Virus record (IMG/VR): IMGVR_UViG_3300037492_000285
Location: 35,120-99,119 of that record
DNA from: a virus
Reading direction: 5' to 3' (one strand)
DNA: 64,000 nucleotides
The notes under the pieces were generated by a model, which was not told the origin of the DNA, searched no databases, and saw only the letters and a list, made by a program, of their open reading frames with translations. Below, piece after piece: positions 55,131 to 63,285 of the stretch (position 1 is the first letter of the stretch; the number at the start of each line of letters is the position of its first letter). The translations under genes and the position numbers were made by a program.

Positions 55131-56182
55131 AATTCATCTATAGTATTAATTTCAATAATCACCTCTTCAATTGGAAGATCTGTGGTATTTTTAATTTTAT
55201 TGATTATTTTCTGTTTGAGTTCTTCGTAAAATTCTGGATTATCCAAAATTAATGTTTTAAACTCATCAACATCATATTTAACTTCATCAACAGTAATGCT
55301 TTTTCCCCATTTCTTAGCAATTTCAAAATCATTTAAGAGCTGTAAAAGTTCACCAAGTTTATCAATACCTTGTCCGTACACAATATCAAATTGTGATATT
55401 CTATATGGAGGAGACATTTTATTCTTAGTAGCTTTTACCTTAGTGATATTACCATAAGTTACATCTCCATCTTTAGCTAAAGACCTGCTCACTTCAATTC
55501 TACAGTCTGTGTAGAATTTTAAAGCATGTCCTCCTTGTGTAGTTGTAGGATTACCAAACATAATACCAATCTTTTCACGATATTGACTAATTACAATTAC
55601 ACAAACATTGTGTTGTGAAAGAGCACTTTTCAGTTTTGGATAGGCATTACTATTTAATAATGCTTTTCTACCAATAGTACTATCACCCACCTCCCCATCT
55701 AACATCTTTTTAGGAATCAATGAACTATCACTATCAATAATTATAAGATCAATATCGCCAGTATTAATCATTTCCATAGCAACATTAAATCCTTCTTCTC
55801 CACAACTAGGTTGAGCAATTAACATTTTAGTGGTATCTACACCAAGTTGTTGAAAATACTGTTTGTCTACAGCATGTTCACCATCTATATATAGCACTGT
55901 TCCACCTTTCTTTTGACATTCTGCAGCTACATGTCCACATATTGTTGATTTTCCTGTACCTTCCCATCCCATCAATTCATACATTTTTCCTTTTACAAAT
56001 CCTCCAACACCTAAAGTTACATAATCAAACCCAATACTTCCTGTACTAATAACATCATAGTTATTATTAGACTTTGAATCTAATGCTAAAATAGTTCCAA
56101 CCCCATAAGTCTTATTTAACTTATCTAATGCAGCTTGAAACTTGCTGTTTTTGTTTTCTAAATTCTCTTTTTGTTTTGCCAT
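55127..56182 (-). CDS. recA: RecA recombinase
   Basis: 351 residues from ATG 56182 (MAKQKENLENKN); an in-frame ATG at 56209 lies upstream of a possible promoter element and is less likely. GWEGTGKST at 72-80 is the Walker A loop. DLIIIDSDSSLIPK is the Walker B region, and GNPTTTQGGHALKFYTDCRIEV is the conserved RecA core segment after loop L2. It catalyses ATP-dependent strand exchange for recombination and repair of phage DNA. It looks like a bacterial-type RecA rather than T4 UvsX. It leads a chain of minus-strand genes down to 53258. Confidence 0.95.
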   Translation of the reverse strand: MAKQKENLENKNSKFQAALDKLNKTYGVGTILALDSKSNNNYDVISTGSIGFDYVTLGVGGFVKGKMYELMGWEGTGKSTICGHVAAECQKKGGTVLYIDGEHAVDKQYFQQLGVDTTKMLIAQPSCGEEGFNVAMEMINTGDIDLIIIDSDSSLIPKKMLDGEVGDSTIGRKALLNSNAYPKLKSALSQHNVCVIVISQYREKIGIMFGNPTTTQGGHALKFYTDCRIEVSRSLAKDGDVTYGNITKVKATKNKMSPPYRISQFDIVYGQGIDKLGELLQLLNDFEIAKKWGKSITVDEVKYDVDEFKTLILDNPEFYEELKQKIINKIKNTTDLPIEEVIIEINTIDEL

Positions 56183-56197
56183 ATTGTTAGTTTTATA

Positions 56198-56205
56198 CAA
56201 AGTTA
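56198..56205 (-). promoter_or_regulatory. Possible -7 promoter element of recA
   Basis: TAACTTTG on the minus strand fits TAnnTTTG and lies 15 bases before ATG 56182, the same spacing as the intron HNH promoter. No clear TTG lies at the upstream position. It sits just after the terminator of the reductase gene, where a promoter would be expected. Confidence 0.45.
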
Positions 56206-56238
56206 ACACTTTTTTGTCGGTTTTGAAAGAAAAATGAA

Positions 56239-56260
56239 GCCCCAGAAAAAATTCTGAGGC
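56239..56260 (-). terminator. Terminator after ribonucleotide reductase
   Basis: On the minus strand a nine-pair stem (GCCTCAGAA with TTCTGGGGC, one G-U pair) closes a four-T loop and is followed by a T-rich run. On the plus strand the same position is an A-C mismatch, so it works best for minus-strand transcripts ending the reductase gene at 56290. Confidence 0.75.
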
Positions 56261-56289
56261 TCATTTCCACAACAAAACAAAACAAATAT

Positions 56290-57257
56290 TTATTCTATAC
56301 TGCAATTAGAACCACTACAAGCGGTGGTTTGACTAAATTCAACATTATCGTCTGCTTCCAATATATTCCTAAGATCAATATTATGTAAATGTTTAACACG
56401 TTCTTCATATTGTTCTTTTGTAATATCTTCAAAAGGAGCTTGAGTGTAAGAACCTCCAAAATAAGGGAGCACACTAAGACCATTATATACATTTCTATTC
56501 TCCCACATCCATTTTCCTACATGTTCCCATTCGTCACATTCTTGTTCTGTTATAGGTTCAAAACCTTTTCCAAGTGGAGATACATCAAATGTTCCAAAAG
56601 TAAATTCAGATTTATATGTTCTATTTTTATCAATAGAAATTGTAGCAGAAACATTATGAGTATTATCACCACTTATATGTCCTGGTTTAATCCATTCTTG
56701 AGCAAACTTTTTAACACGCTCTAATGTATCAAGAGCTGTTTCAGTTCTTAATATAGAACCTTCAGGAGCTTTAACAGGAATTCGTACACATAATGTATCT
56801 GTAGGACGAAGAACATCATCTTCACATATCTCTGGATGATTTAACATAAGATAGGTAGCAATATCTTCATTTTTATTAAACCGCATTGTACGTAGATAAT
56901 AATCATTGTGCCATGCATGAATTCCACTTGCTGTACCCAAGACTAAAGAAGTTGTTCCTGAAGGTTTAATTGTAGTAACTCTTGCTGCTTCATTTATACC
57001 AATCATTTGGGAAATGAGTATATTAGTTAGTTTTGCTATATTGGCAGCAGCTTCAAGATTATATTTTAAAATCTCACCACTACCAATTCCTGTCATGCCT
57101 ATTCCTAATAAAGCATCTTTTTGAGTTGTTTTCTGCCATATAGGTCGTAGATAATGAAAATCTGTAAATCCTGCCTGTAAAGTTCCAAAGAATGCAGCAA
57201 CACTTACACGATCATTAAGATCTTGTTGATCTTCAATGTTATCTACATTGACTTCAC
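56290..57257 (-). CDS. nrdJ: Class II ribonucleotide reductase, exon 2
   Basis: This exon supplies about 322 residues. Exon 1 donates the first base of a Cys codon (TGT), and the frame continues EVNVDNIEDQQDLNDRVSVA, FFGTLQAGFTDFHYLRPIW, GIGMTGIGSGEIL, IKPSGTTSLVLGTASGIHAW and ends ACSGSNCSIE. The final Cys pair, five residues apart, matches the redox cysteines (731/736) of the Lactobacillus class II enzyme. The ATG at 57096 is internal, not a start. Exons 1 plus 2 sum to 1947 bases, or 648 residues, slightly shorter than that enzyme (739). The exon ends before a terminator hairpin. Confidence 0.9.
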
Positions 57258-57284
57258 CATTTGTTCAACCAAGTTCGTTATTTC

Positions 57285-57740
57285 TTAGTTAGAATCTTTT
57301 GGAATATTTATATTAACCCAATTTGTAAATTTTAATAATTCAGAATTATTAGCATAACTTTTCATCATATTTGCTAAATGACTTATAACTCTTACATTGT
57401 CTTTCGTATATCCTTTTAATGGATTTATTCTATCTAATGCTGGTGAGTTTTTTTGTCCTCCTGAATTTCCTGTTTTACAAATTAATTCTGTTCCTAAAAT
57501 TGGGCAATATTTTGGTATAATTATATCTTTTCTTTCTAAAGTAAATTCTAAATTTTTTATTTTAGCTCTACTTTTTGCTCTTTGAAACATTTTTATTTCA
57601 GGACTTGTACATTTTACTCGTTCTGAATTACATTTATTACAAAGAGTTACTGTTTTTGAGGTTTTTAAGAACATTGTACCACAATTAGTACATTCTCGTT
57701 CTGTCTCAGATATTTTATAACCTTCTCTATTAGTTTTCAT
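57285..57740 (-). CDS. Intron-encoded HNH homing endonuclease
   Basis: 151 residues. Cys 17, 20, 34 and 37 (CTNC, CNKC) form a zinc site. SRAKIKNLEFTLERKDI, CPILGTELI and SPALDRINPLKGYTKDNVRV are the H-N-H type nuclease pattern common in intron endonucleases. It lies wholly within the group I intron after the catalytic core, with its stop 27 bases from the 3' splice site. It would cut intron-less reductase genes and spread the intron. Confidence 0.9.
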   Translation of the reverse strand: MKTNREGYKISETERECTNCGTMFLKTSKTVTLCNKCNSERVKCTSPEIKMFQRAKSRAKIKNLEFTLERKDIIIPKYCPILGTELICKTGNSGGQKNSPALDRINPLKGYTKDNVRVISHLANMMKSYANNSELLKFTNWVNINIPKDSN

Positions 57741-57755
57741 AGTTTTGTATTTTTA

Positions 57756-57787
57756 CAAAATTACAAAACCTAATTGAGTTTTCCAAA
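57756..57787 (-). promoter_or_regulatory. Bacteroidota-type promoter for the intron HNH gene
   Basis: On the minus strand TTTG (57787-57784), 20 bases, then TAATTTTG (57763-57756) match the host consensus in both elements. ATG 57740 follows after 15 bases. This would let the endonuclease be made independently of the reductase transcript. TTTTGTA and TACAAAA just before the ATG can also form a hairpin. Confidence 0.55.
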
Positions 57788-57985
57788 TTTTCATCAATAT
57801 ATTTCTATACTGTTCAGACTATATCATCACCTTTTACAAGGGCTCTGTGCTTCCACTCACTTGAGTGTACGTCTTTCGACTAGTCGTTGAACCTTCCTAT
57901 TTCTAGGCTCGGCTGCTGATTGTCTTCACCATTATGTGGTCAGAGTTTCCAGCAATTCTCAGAGTTTTAAATCTCCATAAAGTTT

Positions 57986-58964
57986 AGAGATTACAGAATT
58001 GATATGGACGTAATGCAATTTCTGCACAAGGATTAGTTCCCCAATCCACATCATTAGTCCAATAAATTCCAGGTTCTCCAGATCCAGATAATTCAACCCT
58101 ATTCCAAAGACTTTTAAATTCTTCTTCAGAAATTTTATCCCTTTCGAGAACAACTGAATTATTGGCTCTTCCTCGTTGCTCATTTAATTCCCACCAATTT
58201 CCATATTTACAGGTAATCATTTCTTCATCATCGTGACTAAATAAAGAAATCATAGCACTTCTACGAATTCCTCCTGCTAATACAGAATTTGCAATATGAC
58301 AAAGAATATCGTGACAATCTAAAGAGGAAAGTTTTTCTCCATCTTGTTTTCGTTCAAGAATAGCATCAATGTGGGTAAGACAAATCTTTAAAGGTTCAGG
58401 ACCAGGAGCTTTACCTCCTGCTGTTACTAATTTTGCTCCCTTAACACGAATTGCTCTGAAATCAAAACTTGGTTTTAGTCCACCTTCAAAATAGAATTTC
58501 ATCAACACTTTAACAGCGTCTGCCCATCCCATTATACTATCTTCTATAAGCCAATGTCTGTGCTTATATGTAAGACTTTTTTTAATAGGAGGCAATTGTT
58601 CAATGTGATGTTTTTGTACAGAATAACCAACTCCTGTTCCACCCAATAATAAGAACATAGTTTCTGAAAAACTATAAGCACTATCAATTGGTAAGTAACA
58701 ACAATTATATATTCTTGAATGATTGACTTCAGCAGCTGGACCAGCAAACTGAAGAGCTCTCATTGAAGGTAACACTTTTTTATTTCTAATAAAAGAAGTG
58801 CTTGATAATATTCCATCTTTTAATTTAGGATATTGTTTAATCATCATATCCTGATATCTATCCACTATTTCATCCCATGTTTCTCTACGCATAAGCGATG
58901 GATTATACTTTGCGTATTTGCTAAAAACCGTTATCTCAGATAAATTCTGTAAGCCTTTGTCCAT
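57986..58964 (-). CDS. nrdJ: Class II ribonucleotide reductase, exon 1
   Basis: 326 full codons plus the first base of the next. RIYNCCYLPI supplies the Cys equivalent to 119 of the Lactobacillus adenosylcobalamin-dependent enzyme. LLLGGTGVGYSVQ is the conserved dimer or effector region. NPCAEIALRPYQFCNL gives the radical Cys at 313 and the redox partner at 324, eleven apart as in C408/C419. The enzyme reduces ribonucleoside triphosphates with a B12 radical, so the phage depends on host cobalamin. Unspliced message stops at TAA right after QFCNL. Confidence 0.95.
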
Positions 58965-58992
58965 AAGTTTTGTTATTTTTTGTTAGAAGTAA

Positions 58993-59021
58993 AAAGGGAG
59001 TAAAGATAATTCACTCCCTTT
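58993..59021 (-). terminator. Terminator upstream of ribonucleotide reductase
   Basis: AAAGGGAGT and ACTCCCTTT (plus strand 58993-59001 and 59013-59021) form a nine-pair stem with an 11-base loop, followed on the minus strand by TTTTA. It lies between the MazZ-like gene and nrdJ, and separates two minus-strand transcripts. Confidence 0.8.
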
Positions 59022-59054
59022 TATCAACCAAGTTTTTGCAAAAATTTAAGTTAA

Positions 59055-59369
59055 CTATTTTGATGATAGTTGAATTTCTAAAGAAGCTAATAAATTCCAA
59101 ATTGCTTGTGCTTCATGTGTAATTTCTCCATAAAGCAACATATCTTCACTTATTCCTTTTTGACTAAGATGTCTAAGTGCAGCATTTTTATATTGAAATT
59201 CAGCATCTTTCACTCTTTTAAAATTCATCCAATCTATATCGTGTGGATATTTTTTATGTCCTGCCTGTGAACATTTCACAATTTCCTTTATTGCATTTGG
59301 AAATTGTTCAAATAACACTGTATACATAGGAAGTTTATCATCACTCCATTTTTGTCCTTCTTTTTCCAT
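59055..59369 (-). CDS. MazZ/DUF5664-like nucleotide pyrophosphohydrolase
   Basis: 104 residues from ATG 59369, one base after the upstream stop; an ATG at 59393 would overlap that gene. AGHKKYP, the helix YKNAALRHLSQKG and ITHEAQAIWNLLASLE follow the DUF5664 (dATP/dGTP diphosphohydrolase) pattern, in which Arg-His and the final His...Asn helix bind metal and nucleotide. It would remove pyrophosphate from purine dNTPs. Role: adjusting nucleotide pools alongside the reductase downstream. No partner genes for 2-aminoadenine DNA are in the window. Confidence 0.7.
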   Translation of the reverse strand: MEKEGQKWSDDKLPMYTVLFEQFPNAIKEIVKCSQAGHKKYPHDIDWMNFKRVKDAEFQYKNAALRHLSQKGISEDMLLYGEITHEAQAIWNLLASLEIQLSSK

Positions 59370-59370
59370 A

Positions 59371-59670
59371 TTAAACATATGTATCACTAACATTTATCCA
59401 CTTACCATCCCATTGCATACATTCATTAAGTATAAATTTTCCTTTATGTATCCTTAATCTTACAGGAAATGCATTTAGTCTTTCTCTTGTGGTAGATGTT
59501 ACATATCCAGCACTGGATATAAGCACTTTTCCATCATCCGTTCTAGCTATCTCATTATCAAATAAATATAAATGAGCTTCCCCATTTATTATAGCAACTT
59601 CTGTATTACTTTTTTTAAAACGTTTCTTATGACGAAATGCGTAATACGCATCTGCTGTTATTTGTCGCAT
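59371..59670 (-). CDS. Conserved phage hypothetical protein
   Basis: 99 residues (MRQITADAYYAFRHKKRFKK). The pattern NTEVAIINGEAHLYLFDNEI, then TTRERLNAFPVRLRIHKGKF and WDGKWINV, is a frequent small protein of Bacteroidota phages in my recollection. It is a compact beta-rich domain with no catalytic motif. It overlaps the upstream gene by 13 bases. Function unknown. Confidence 0.65.
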   Translation of the reverse strand: MRQITADAYYAFRHKKRFKKSNTEVAIINGEAHLYLFDNEIARTDDGKVLISSAGYVTSTTRERLNAFPVRLRIHKGKFILNECMQWDGKWINVSDTYV

Positions 59671-60044
59671 AGCTTATTGTCTAAAAGGTTAAATGCATCT
59701 ATAACCGCATCTTTTTCAGCATTCTTTCTATCAGAATATTGTGTAAGTCCTGTTAATTCGAAATCTCTTGGTAATATTGTATAAGAAAATTCAGCACTAA
59801 CATTTTCTAAAGGAGTAGCAATTATATTAATGTATAATCCATAATTATCAAATACATCAAATAACATACGAGGATTGGACCCAAGCATTATTGCTAATTT
59901 ATCATTATTTACACCTTCTTTTCGCATATGTTCTTTGAACTCTTCAGGAACTTTATCTGTATTGAGAGAGTCAATCATTTTCTCAACAAACCAAGTTTTA
60001 ATAACTTCCGTAGCTGCAGGATATGTTTCAAGTAAATCGTTCAT
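59658..60044 (-). CDS. Hypothetical protein in the nucleotide-gene operon
   Basis: 128 residues (MNDLLETYPAATEVIKTWFV), a mixed alpha/beta protein with LPRDFELTGLTQYSDRKNAE near the C-terminus. No recognisable motif. It overlaps the upstream gene by four bases and the downstream gene by 13, which supports translation within one operon. Confidence 0.6.
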   Translation of the reverse strand: MNDLLETYPAATEVIKTWFVEKMIDSLNTDKVPEEFKEHMRKEGVNNDKLAIMLGSNPRMLFDVFDNYGLYINIIATPLENVSAEFSYTILPRDFELTGLTQYSDRKNAEKDAVIDAFNLLDNKLCDK

Positions 60045-60247
60045 ATTTTTATAATTTTAGTTAATTGTTCATATTTTTTGTTCCACCATTCTCTTTCGTA
60101 ATCATATTCTGAAAATATAGCTACATTATGAAATGAAAAATCTCTGTGAAGATCTTCATACATAGCACTAACCATTGCACAGAATACAGCAGTATCACGA
60201 ATTCCAAAGGATTCAACCATGTTTTCTAATAATCCGTCATTGTACAT
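60041..60247 (-). CDS. Small hypothetical protein
   Basis: 68 residues (MYNDGLLENMVESFGIRDTA), aromatic and acidic, with the segment FCAMVSAMYEDLHRDF. No motif recognised. It overlaps the upstream gene by 11 bases and the downstream gene by four. Confidence 0.55.
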   Translation of the reverse strand: MYNDGLLENMVESFGIRDTAVFCAMVSAMYEDLHRDFSFHNVAIFSEYDYEREWWNKKYEQLTKIIKI

Positions 60248-60791
60248 ATTCTTCTAGTTTAGTTAAGGTTAACGTTTCATGAGTTTCTTCAAACCCATTC
60301 CATACTTCTTGCTCATCAGAAAAAGTTACATCAAATTTATCTTCCCAAAATTTCACAAGATCTTCTGTTTTCTTAAATACACGATATTGTAAAGAAATTT
60401 CATCTCTATGTAAACCATTTTTCATAAGTTTAACCACTTTTGGAAATTCAATTTGAAATTCATTAGAAGTTTTTGAATATTTACCTTGTCTGACAAGTCT
60501 AAAATCTAAAGCAAATTTCATATCTAATTTATATACAACTACAATAAATCCATTTGGATAATCGTAATCTTCTATAATATCTTTAGTTCGCTCATATTCA
60601 TTATCTAAAAATTCCCTAAATTTATCAAGATCTTGAGGACGAAATAAAAGATATACAGAATTTTCATACTGTATATCTCTCATCTCATCTTTGACAAAAC
60701 CATTGAGAAATCCATTATCCTTTAAAGCGTCTTTGGGAATCTTTAATGTAGGAATCATAAATATACTAGTTATTGTCTTTTTTACTTCCAT
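60237..60791 (-). CDS. Conserved crAss-like hypothetical protein
   Basis: 184 residues. The opening TSIFMIPTLKIPKDALKDNG, YLLFRPQDLDKFREFLDNEY and FIVVVYKLDMKFALDF resemble a conserved early protein of crAss-like phages. It is soluble, alpha/beta, with no cysteine. It follows the exonuclease gene by one base, so a role in DNA processing is possible; this is inference from position. Confidence 0.65.
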   Translation of the reverse strand: MEVKKTITSIFMIPTLKIPKDALKDNGFLNGFVKDEMRDIQYENSVYLLFRPQDLDKFREFLDNEYERTKDIIEDYDYPNGFIVVVYKLDMKFALDFRLVRQGKYSKTSNEFQIEFPKVVKLMKNGLHRDEISLQYRVFKKTEDLVKFWEDKFDVTFSDEQEVWNGFEETHETLTLTKLEEYVQ

Positions 60792-60792
60792 A

Positions 60793-61839
60793 TTAGCCTT
60801 TTAGTGGGACAAGTCCGTTAGACATATAATTTTGCCTTGACATATTCCATGTATTGGTTGAAAGAGCCCAATCAAGATTACTTATAAGTTCTTTAACACC
60901 AGGATATTGTCTTCCTTTATGTTCAAATCCATTATAAGCTTCTGTAAGGTCACCAACACTAAGTGTATAAATCAAAGGGTTAAAATAATTAGTGCTATCA
61001 CAAACAATGAATTTAGGAGGATATACAAAATAACCAAATAATTCACCTTCTTTTGCCATATCATTAGCTGCACGATAATATAAGAATGCTTGAATATATG
61101 CTCTACGATATAGATAATATTCTTCATAAAATCCTTCTACCGCCCACACACATTTAAGGTCATATACTTGGATAGTTCTTTCTGTATGGTCTATAATTAT
61201 TTTATCCATCATAGACTTAAACGAATGATCATCTACTTCATAACCTTCTATTTGAAATTGATTTCTAATTTCCCAACGACTGCTAGTTACAAGATTTACA
61301 ATATCCTTAGTGACATTATTTGTCTTTAAATCCTCTACTATTCGTTCAGCATTTGTAATATCCTGTACAGTTACTACAGTGAGATTATTTGCTCTCACCT
61401 GACGAAGTTCATTATAAAAGATTTCAGAATCACTACCTATAAATTTGCCAATAACAGCTTCATATTTAATTTTAAATCCACTTTCTACATATGCCTCTTT
61501 AGACATATCTTCAAATGATTTTGTAACATTTCCATATTCATCTGTAGCATCTCTTGTTGCTCTATATAATGCTTCTACAAATTCAAGCATTAATCCTGTA
61601 GGACTACTTGCACAGGCTGACATATAAAATCTATTATCAAATAGTTCTGGTTCTAACAATAATGTTTCTACCACACGTCCCATAACTGCAGCTTGTGTAT
61701 CTTTATCTTCAACTGATTCTGAAAGAATGTATTTACGATAATATTTCTTTCTATCTAAAGAAAAGTCTTTAAGACTTGAGCTACTATCCATAATAATAGC
61801 ACGATAACCTGCTTCTGTTTTTATTGTTCCTGTTATCAT
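60793..61839 (-). CDS. PD-(D/E)XK exonuclease
   Basis: 348 residues. AVMGRVVETLLL at 51-62 is the alpha-helix with the conserved Gly and acidic residue. D212 and D227-L-K229 (in VYDLKC) form the PD-(D/E)XK core, followed by YRRAYIQAFLYYRA with the QxxxY-type motif of RecB/Cas4-like nucleases. These enzymes resect DNA ends for recombination or replication. It fits with phage RecA. One base separates it from the next gene, and 11 bases from the upstream gene. Confidence 0.85.
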   Translation of the reverse strand: MITGTIKTEAGYRAIIMDSSSSLKDFSLDRKKYYRKYILSESVEDKDTQAAVMGRVVETLLLEPELFDNRFYMSACASSPTGLMLEFVEALYRATRDATDEYGNVTKSFEDMSKEAYVESGFKIKYEAVIGKFIGSDSEIFYNELRQVRANNLTVVTVQDITNAERIVEDLKTNNVTKDIVNLVTSSRWEIRNQFQIEGYEVDDHSFKSMMDKIIIDHTERTIQVYDLKCVWAVEGFYEEYYLYRRAYIQAFLYYRAANDMAKEGELFGYFVYPPKFIVCDSTNYFNPLIYTLSVGDLTEAYNGFEHKGRQYPGVKELISNLDWALSTNTWNMSRQNYMSNGLVPLKG

Positions 61840-61850
61840 ATTTTTTGGTT

Positions 61851-62114
61851 TTAAGGTTTAATTGTTGGTGATGTGTCTAAATAGATAAATCCCCAATATT
61901 TATCAATAAGTTTTTTAGAAAGTTTGGTGACATCTTTAGTATAAGCCTTTGCCCAAATAACCCATTCATCGTGCTGTTCTTGTGTAACAGGAAATAAATT
62001 AAACCACGTAGATTCTTTTATCTCTTCAGGATATTTAGCAATCACTTCTTTACAATTGGTATTATGATATTTCAACCAACCATCTAATAAATCAGTTCTA
62101 TTAACTTTTTTCAT
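61851..62114 (-). CDS. Conserved hypothetical protein next to exonuclease
   Basis: 87 residues. The string LLDGWLKYHNTNCKEVIAKY, WFNLFPVTQEQHDEWVIWAK and DKYWGFIYLDTSP is one I associate with crAss-like replication regions. It is rich in Trp and charged residues. Function unknown. It overlaps the upstream gene by four bases. Confidence 0.65.
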   Translation of the reverse strand: MKKVNRTDLLDGWLKYHNTNCKEVIAKYPEEIKESTWFNLFPVTQEQHDEWVIWAKAYTKDVTKLSKKLIDKYWGFIYLDTSPTIKP

Positions 62115-62350
62115 TGTGTTAATATTAATGATCGTTTTGCACCTTCTAATTGAATTATCGCATCATTCAAATCTTTATTTTTTGTTTTTGTATAAAGATG
62201 TGAGCTATTATAAATTAAAGATGTACAAGATTCTACTAAATCATCACTATTTGAATATTCAACATCTTCTTCTAATAGTTCTTCAATAGTAGATATTTCT
62301 TCTCCTGCTAACCAACCTGTCTTTTTTTCTGAATATGAAATATTTTCCAT
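62111..62350 (-). CDS. Small hypothetical protein with strong Shine-Dalgarno
   Basis: 79 acidic residues (MENISYSEKKTGWLAGEEIS). GGAGG with AAG before it lies six bases upstream of the ATG, an unusually strong ribosome site for this phage, where most starts lack one. It overlaps the downstream gene by four bases. Function unknown. Confidence 0.6.
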   Translation of the reverse strand: MENISYSEKKTGWLAGEEISTIEELLEEDVEYSNSDDLVESCTSLIYNSSHLYTKTKNKDLNDAIIQLEGAKRSLILTQ

Positions 62351-62360
62351 TATTTCCTCC

Positions 62361-62543
62361 TTATTTTATAAATTTAACATCGTAGAACATTGTGTAATAT
62401 AGCACCAGTGATGCGAACTTAAATAAACCTATCATTGTGTTAAGCTTACCAATACGTACCGCTACACTATTCCATCTATCAAATATACAATATGCTCCTT
62501 CAGAGAAGGATATTATGTATCTATAGTTTTTTTGATTTTTCAT
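62361..62543 (-). CDS. Small hypothetical protein with a hydrophobic C-terminal half
   Basis: 60 residues (MKNQKNYRYIISFSEGAYCI). Residues about 37-54 (MIGLFKFASLVLYYTMFY) are hydrophobic enough for a membrane segment. Its TAA directly precedes the Shine-Dalgarno of the next gene. No family recognised; possibly a small toxic or host-takeover protein, which is speculation. Confidence 0.45.
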   Translation of the reverse strand: MKNQKNYRYIISFSEGAYCIFDRWNSVAVRIGKLNTMIGLFKFASLVLYYTMFYDVKFIK

Positions 62544-62559
62544 CTCTCTAGCTTTAGTT

Positions 62560-63285
62560 TTAAATTATTATTACTTCTTTTAACTTTTGTTGATAAGCAT
62601 TGTAAGCATCTATTTCTAAACTATATCTACCTAAAAATACTTTCTTTTTATTTATTCTTATCTGGGATAACCATTTGTTTTTTTCTTTATCCCATGAAAC
62701 ACCCACATAACTGCTATTCTTAGATATATTTTTTCTTTTTCTAAGATTTTGTTCAATGTGTAATTTAGTTTTATTAGTAATAGCTTTTTGTACTAATTTT
62801 TGATCAACATACACAAATCCTATTGTTAAATCATATAAATTTAATCTATGTCTAACATGACTAGGATACATTTTAGATTCTCTAGCAGCTTCATTTACAG
62901 AATTAAAGACTCTATTATCTTCCAATCTTCTTACCTTGTGTGAAATTTTAGGTAAATATTTGCTTTTAGTTTCTTCTGTAGGAATATACCCTAACGTACT
63001 ACACTCTCCCGATTCATAACATAAGTTTGCAAATTTTTTAGATTCTACTATGTTATATAATTTTGAATAAAAAAGTCCTTTTTCTTTAAGTTTTTCTTTA
63101 GAATAAGTTTGATATAAAATAATTGTTTTTATATCAATGTAAGAAAAGTTATGATGAGTTAAATGTTTTTTCCAATATACACCACTTCCTTTATACTTAT
63201 AGGGATTTTTCCTAGAAGTTATACCTAAATATCTTAAACCTAAAGGACTTTCTTTTAAATAGAGAGTTAATAATTTATCTTCCAT
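62560..63285 (-). CDS. GIY-YIG homing endonuclease with AP2 domain
   Basis: 241 residues. LRYLGITSRKNPYKYKGSGV followed by YWKKHLTHH and YNIVESKKFANLC is the pattern of phage Seg-like GIY-YIG endonucleases. The middle (LEDNRVFNSVNEAARESKMY) is a NUMOD-type DNA-binding module. SSYVGVSWDKEKNKWLSQIR then VFLGRYSLEIDAYNAY is an AP2 domain near the C-terminus. Its ATG lies inside the end of the HNH gene, overlapping by 11 bases, a typical insertion style. Confidence 0.85.
   Translation of the reverse strand: MEDKLLTLYLKESPLGLRYLGITSRKNPYKYKGSGVYWKKHLTHHNFSYIDIKTIILYQTYSKEKLKEKGLFYSKLYNIVESKKFANLCYESGECSTLGYIPTEETKSKYLPKISHKVRRLEDNRVFNSVNEAARESKMYPSHVRHRLNLYDLTIGFVYVDQKLVQKAITNKTKLHIEQNLRKRKNISKNSSYVGVSWDKEKNKWLSQIRINKKKVFLGRYSLEIDAYNAYQQKLKEVIII

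Larger units (their letters stand above)
57258..57985 (-). ncRNA. Group I self-splicing intron in nrdJ
   Basis: 728 bases. P1: exon AATCTCT (57992-57986) pairs with intron GGAGATT (57976-57970), ending in the required U-G pair. P10: intron ACTTTAT (57983-57977), directly before the P1 strand, pairs with the first seven exon-2 bases GTGAAGT (57257-57251). The intron ends in G. Core: AATCAGCAGCCGAGCC near 57922-57904, CGACTAG near 57886-57880 and GATATAGTC near 57825-57817 as the two P7 strands. Exon frames join exactly. The HNH gene lies after the core. Splicing removes the TAA formed across the 5' boundary. Confidence 0.92.

Noticed and set aside
57256-57290. Alternative 3' splice after TTG at 57264
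   Set aside because: It would also keep frame with exon 1 ending two bases earlier, but it loses the U-G pair at P1 and the seven-pair P10 helix.
57258-57985. Intein instead of intron in the reductase
   Set aside because: The frame stops immediately at TAA after exon 1 and before exon 2, the RNA core is present, and no intein splicing blocks are visible.
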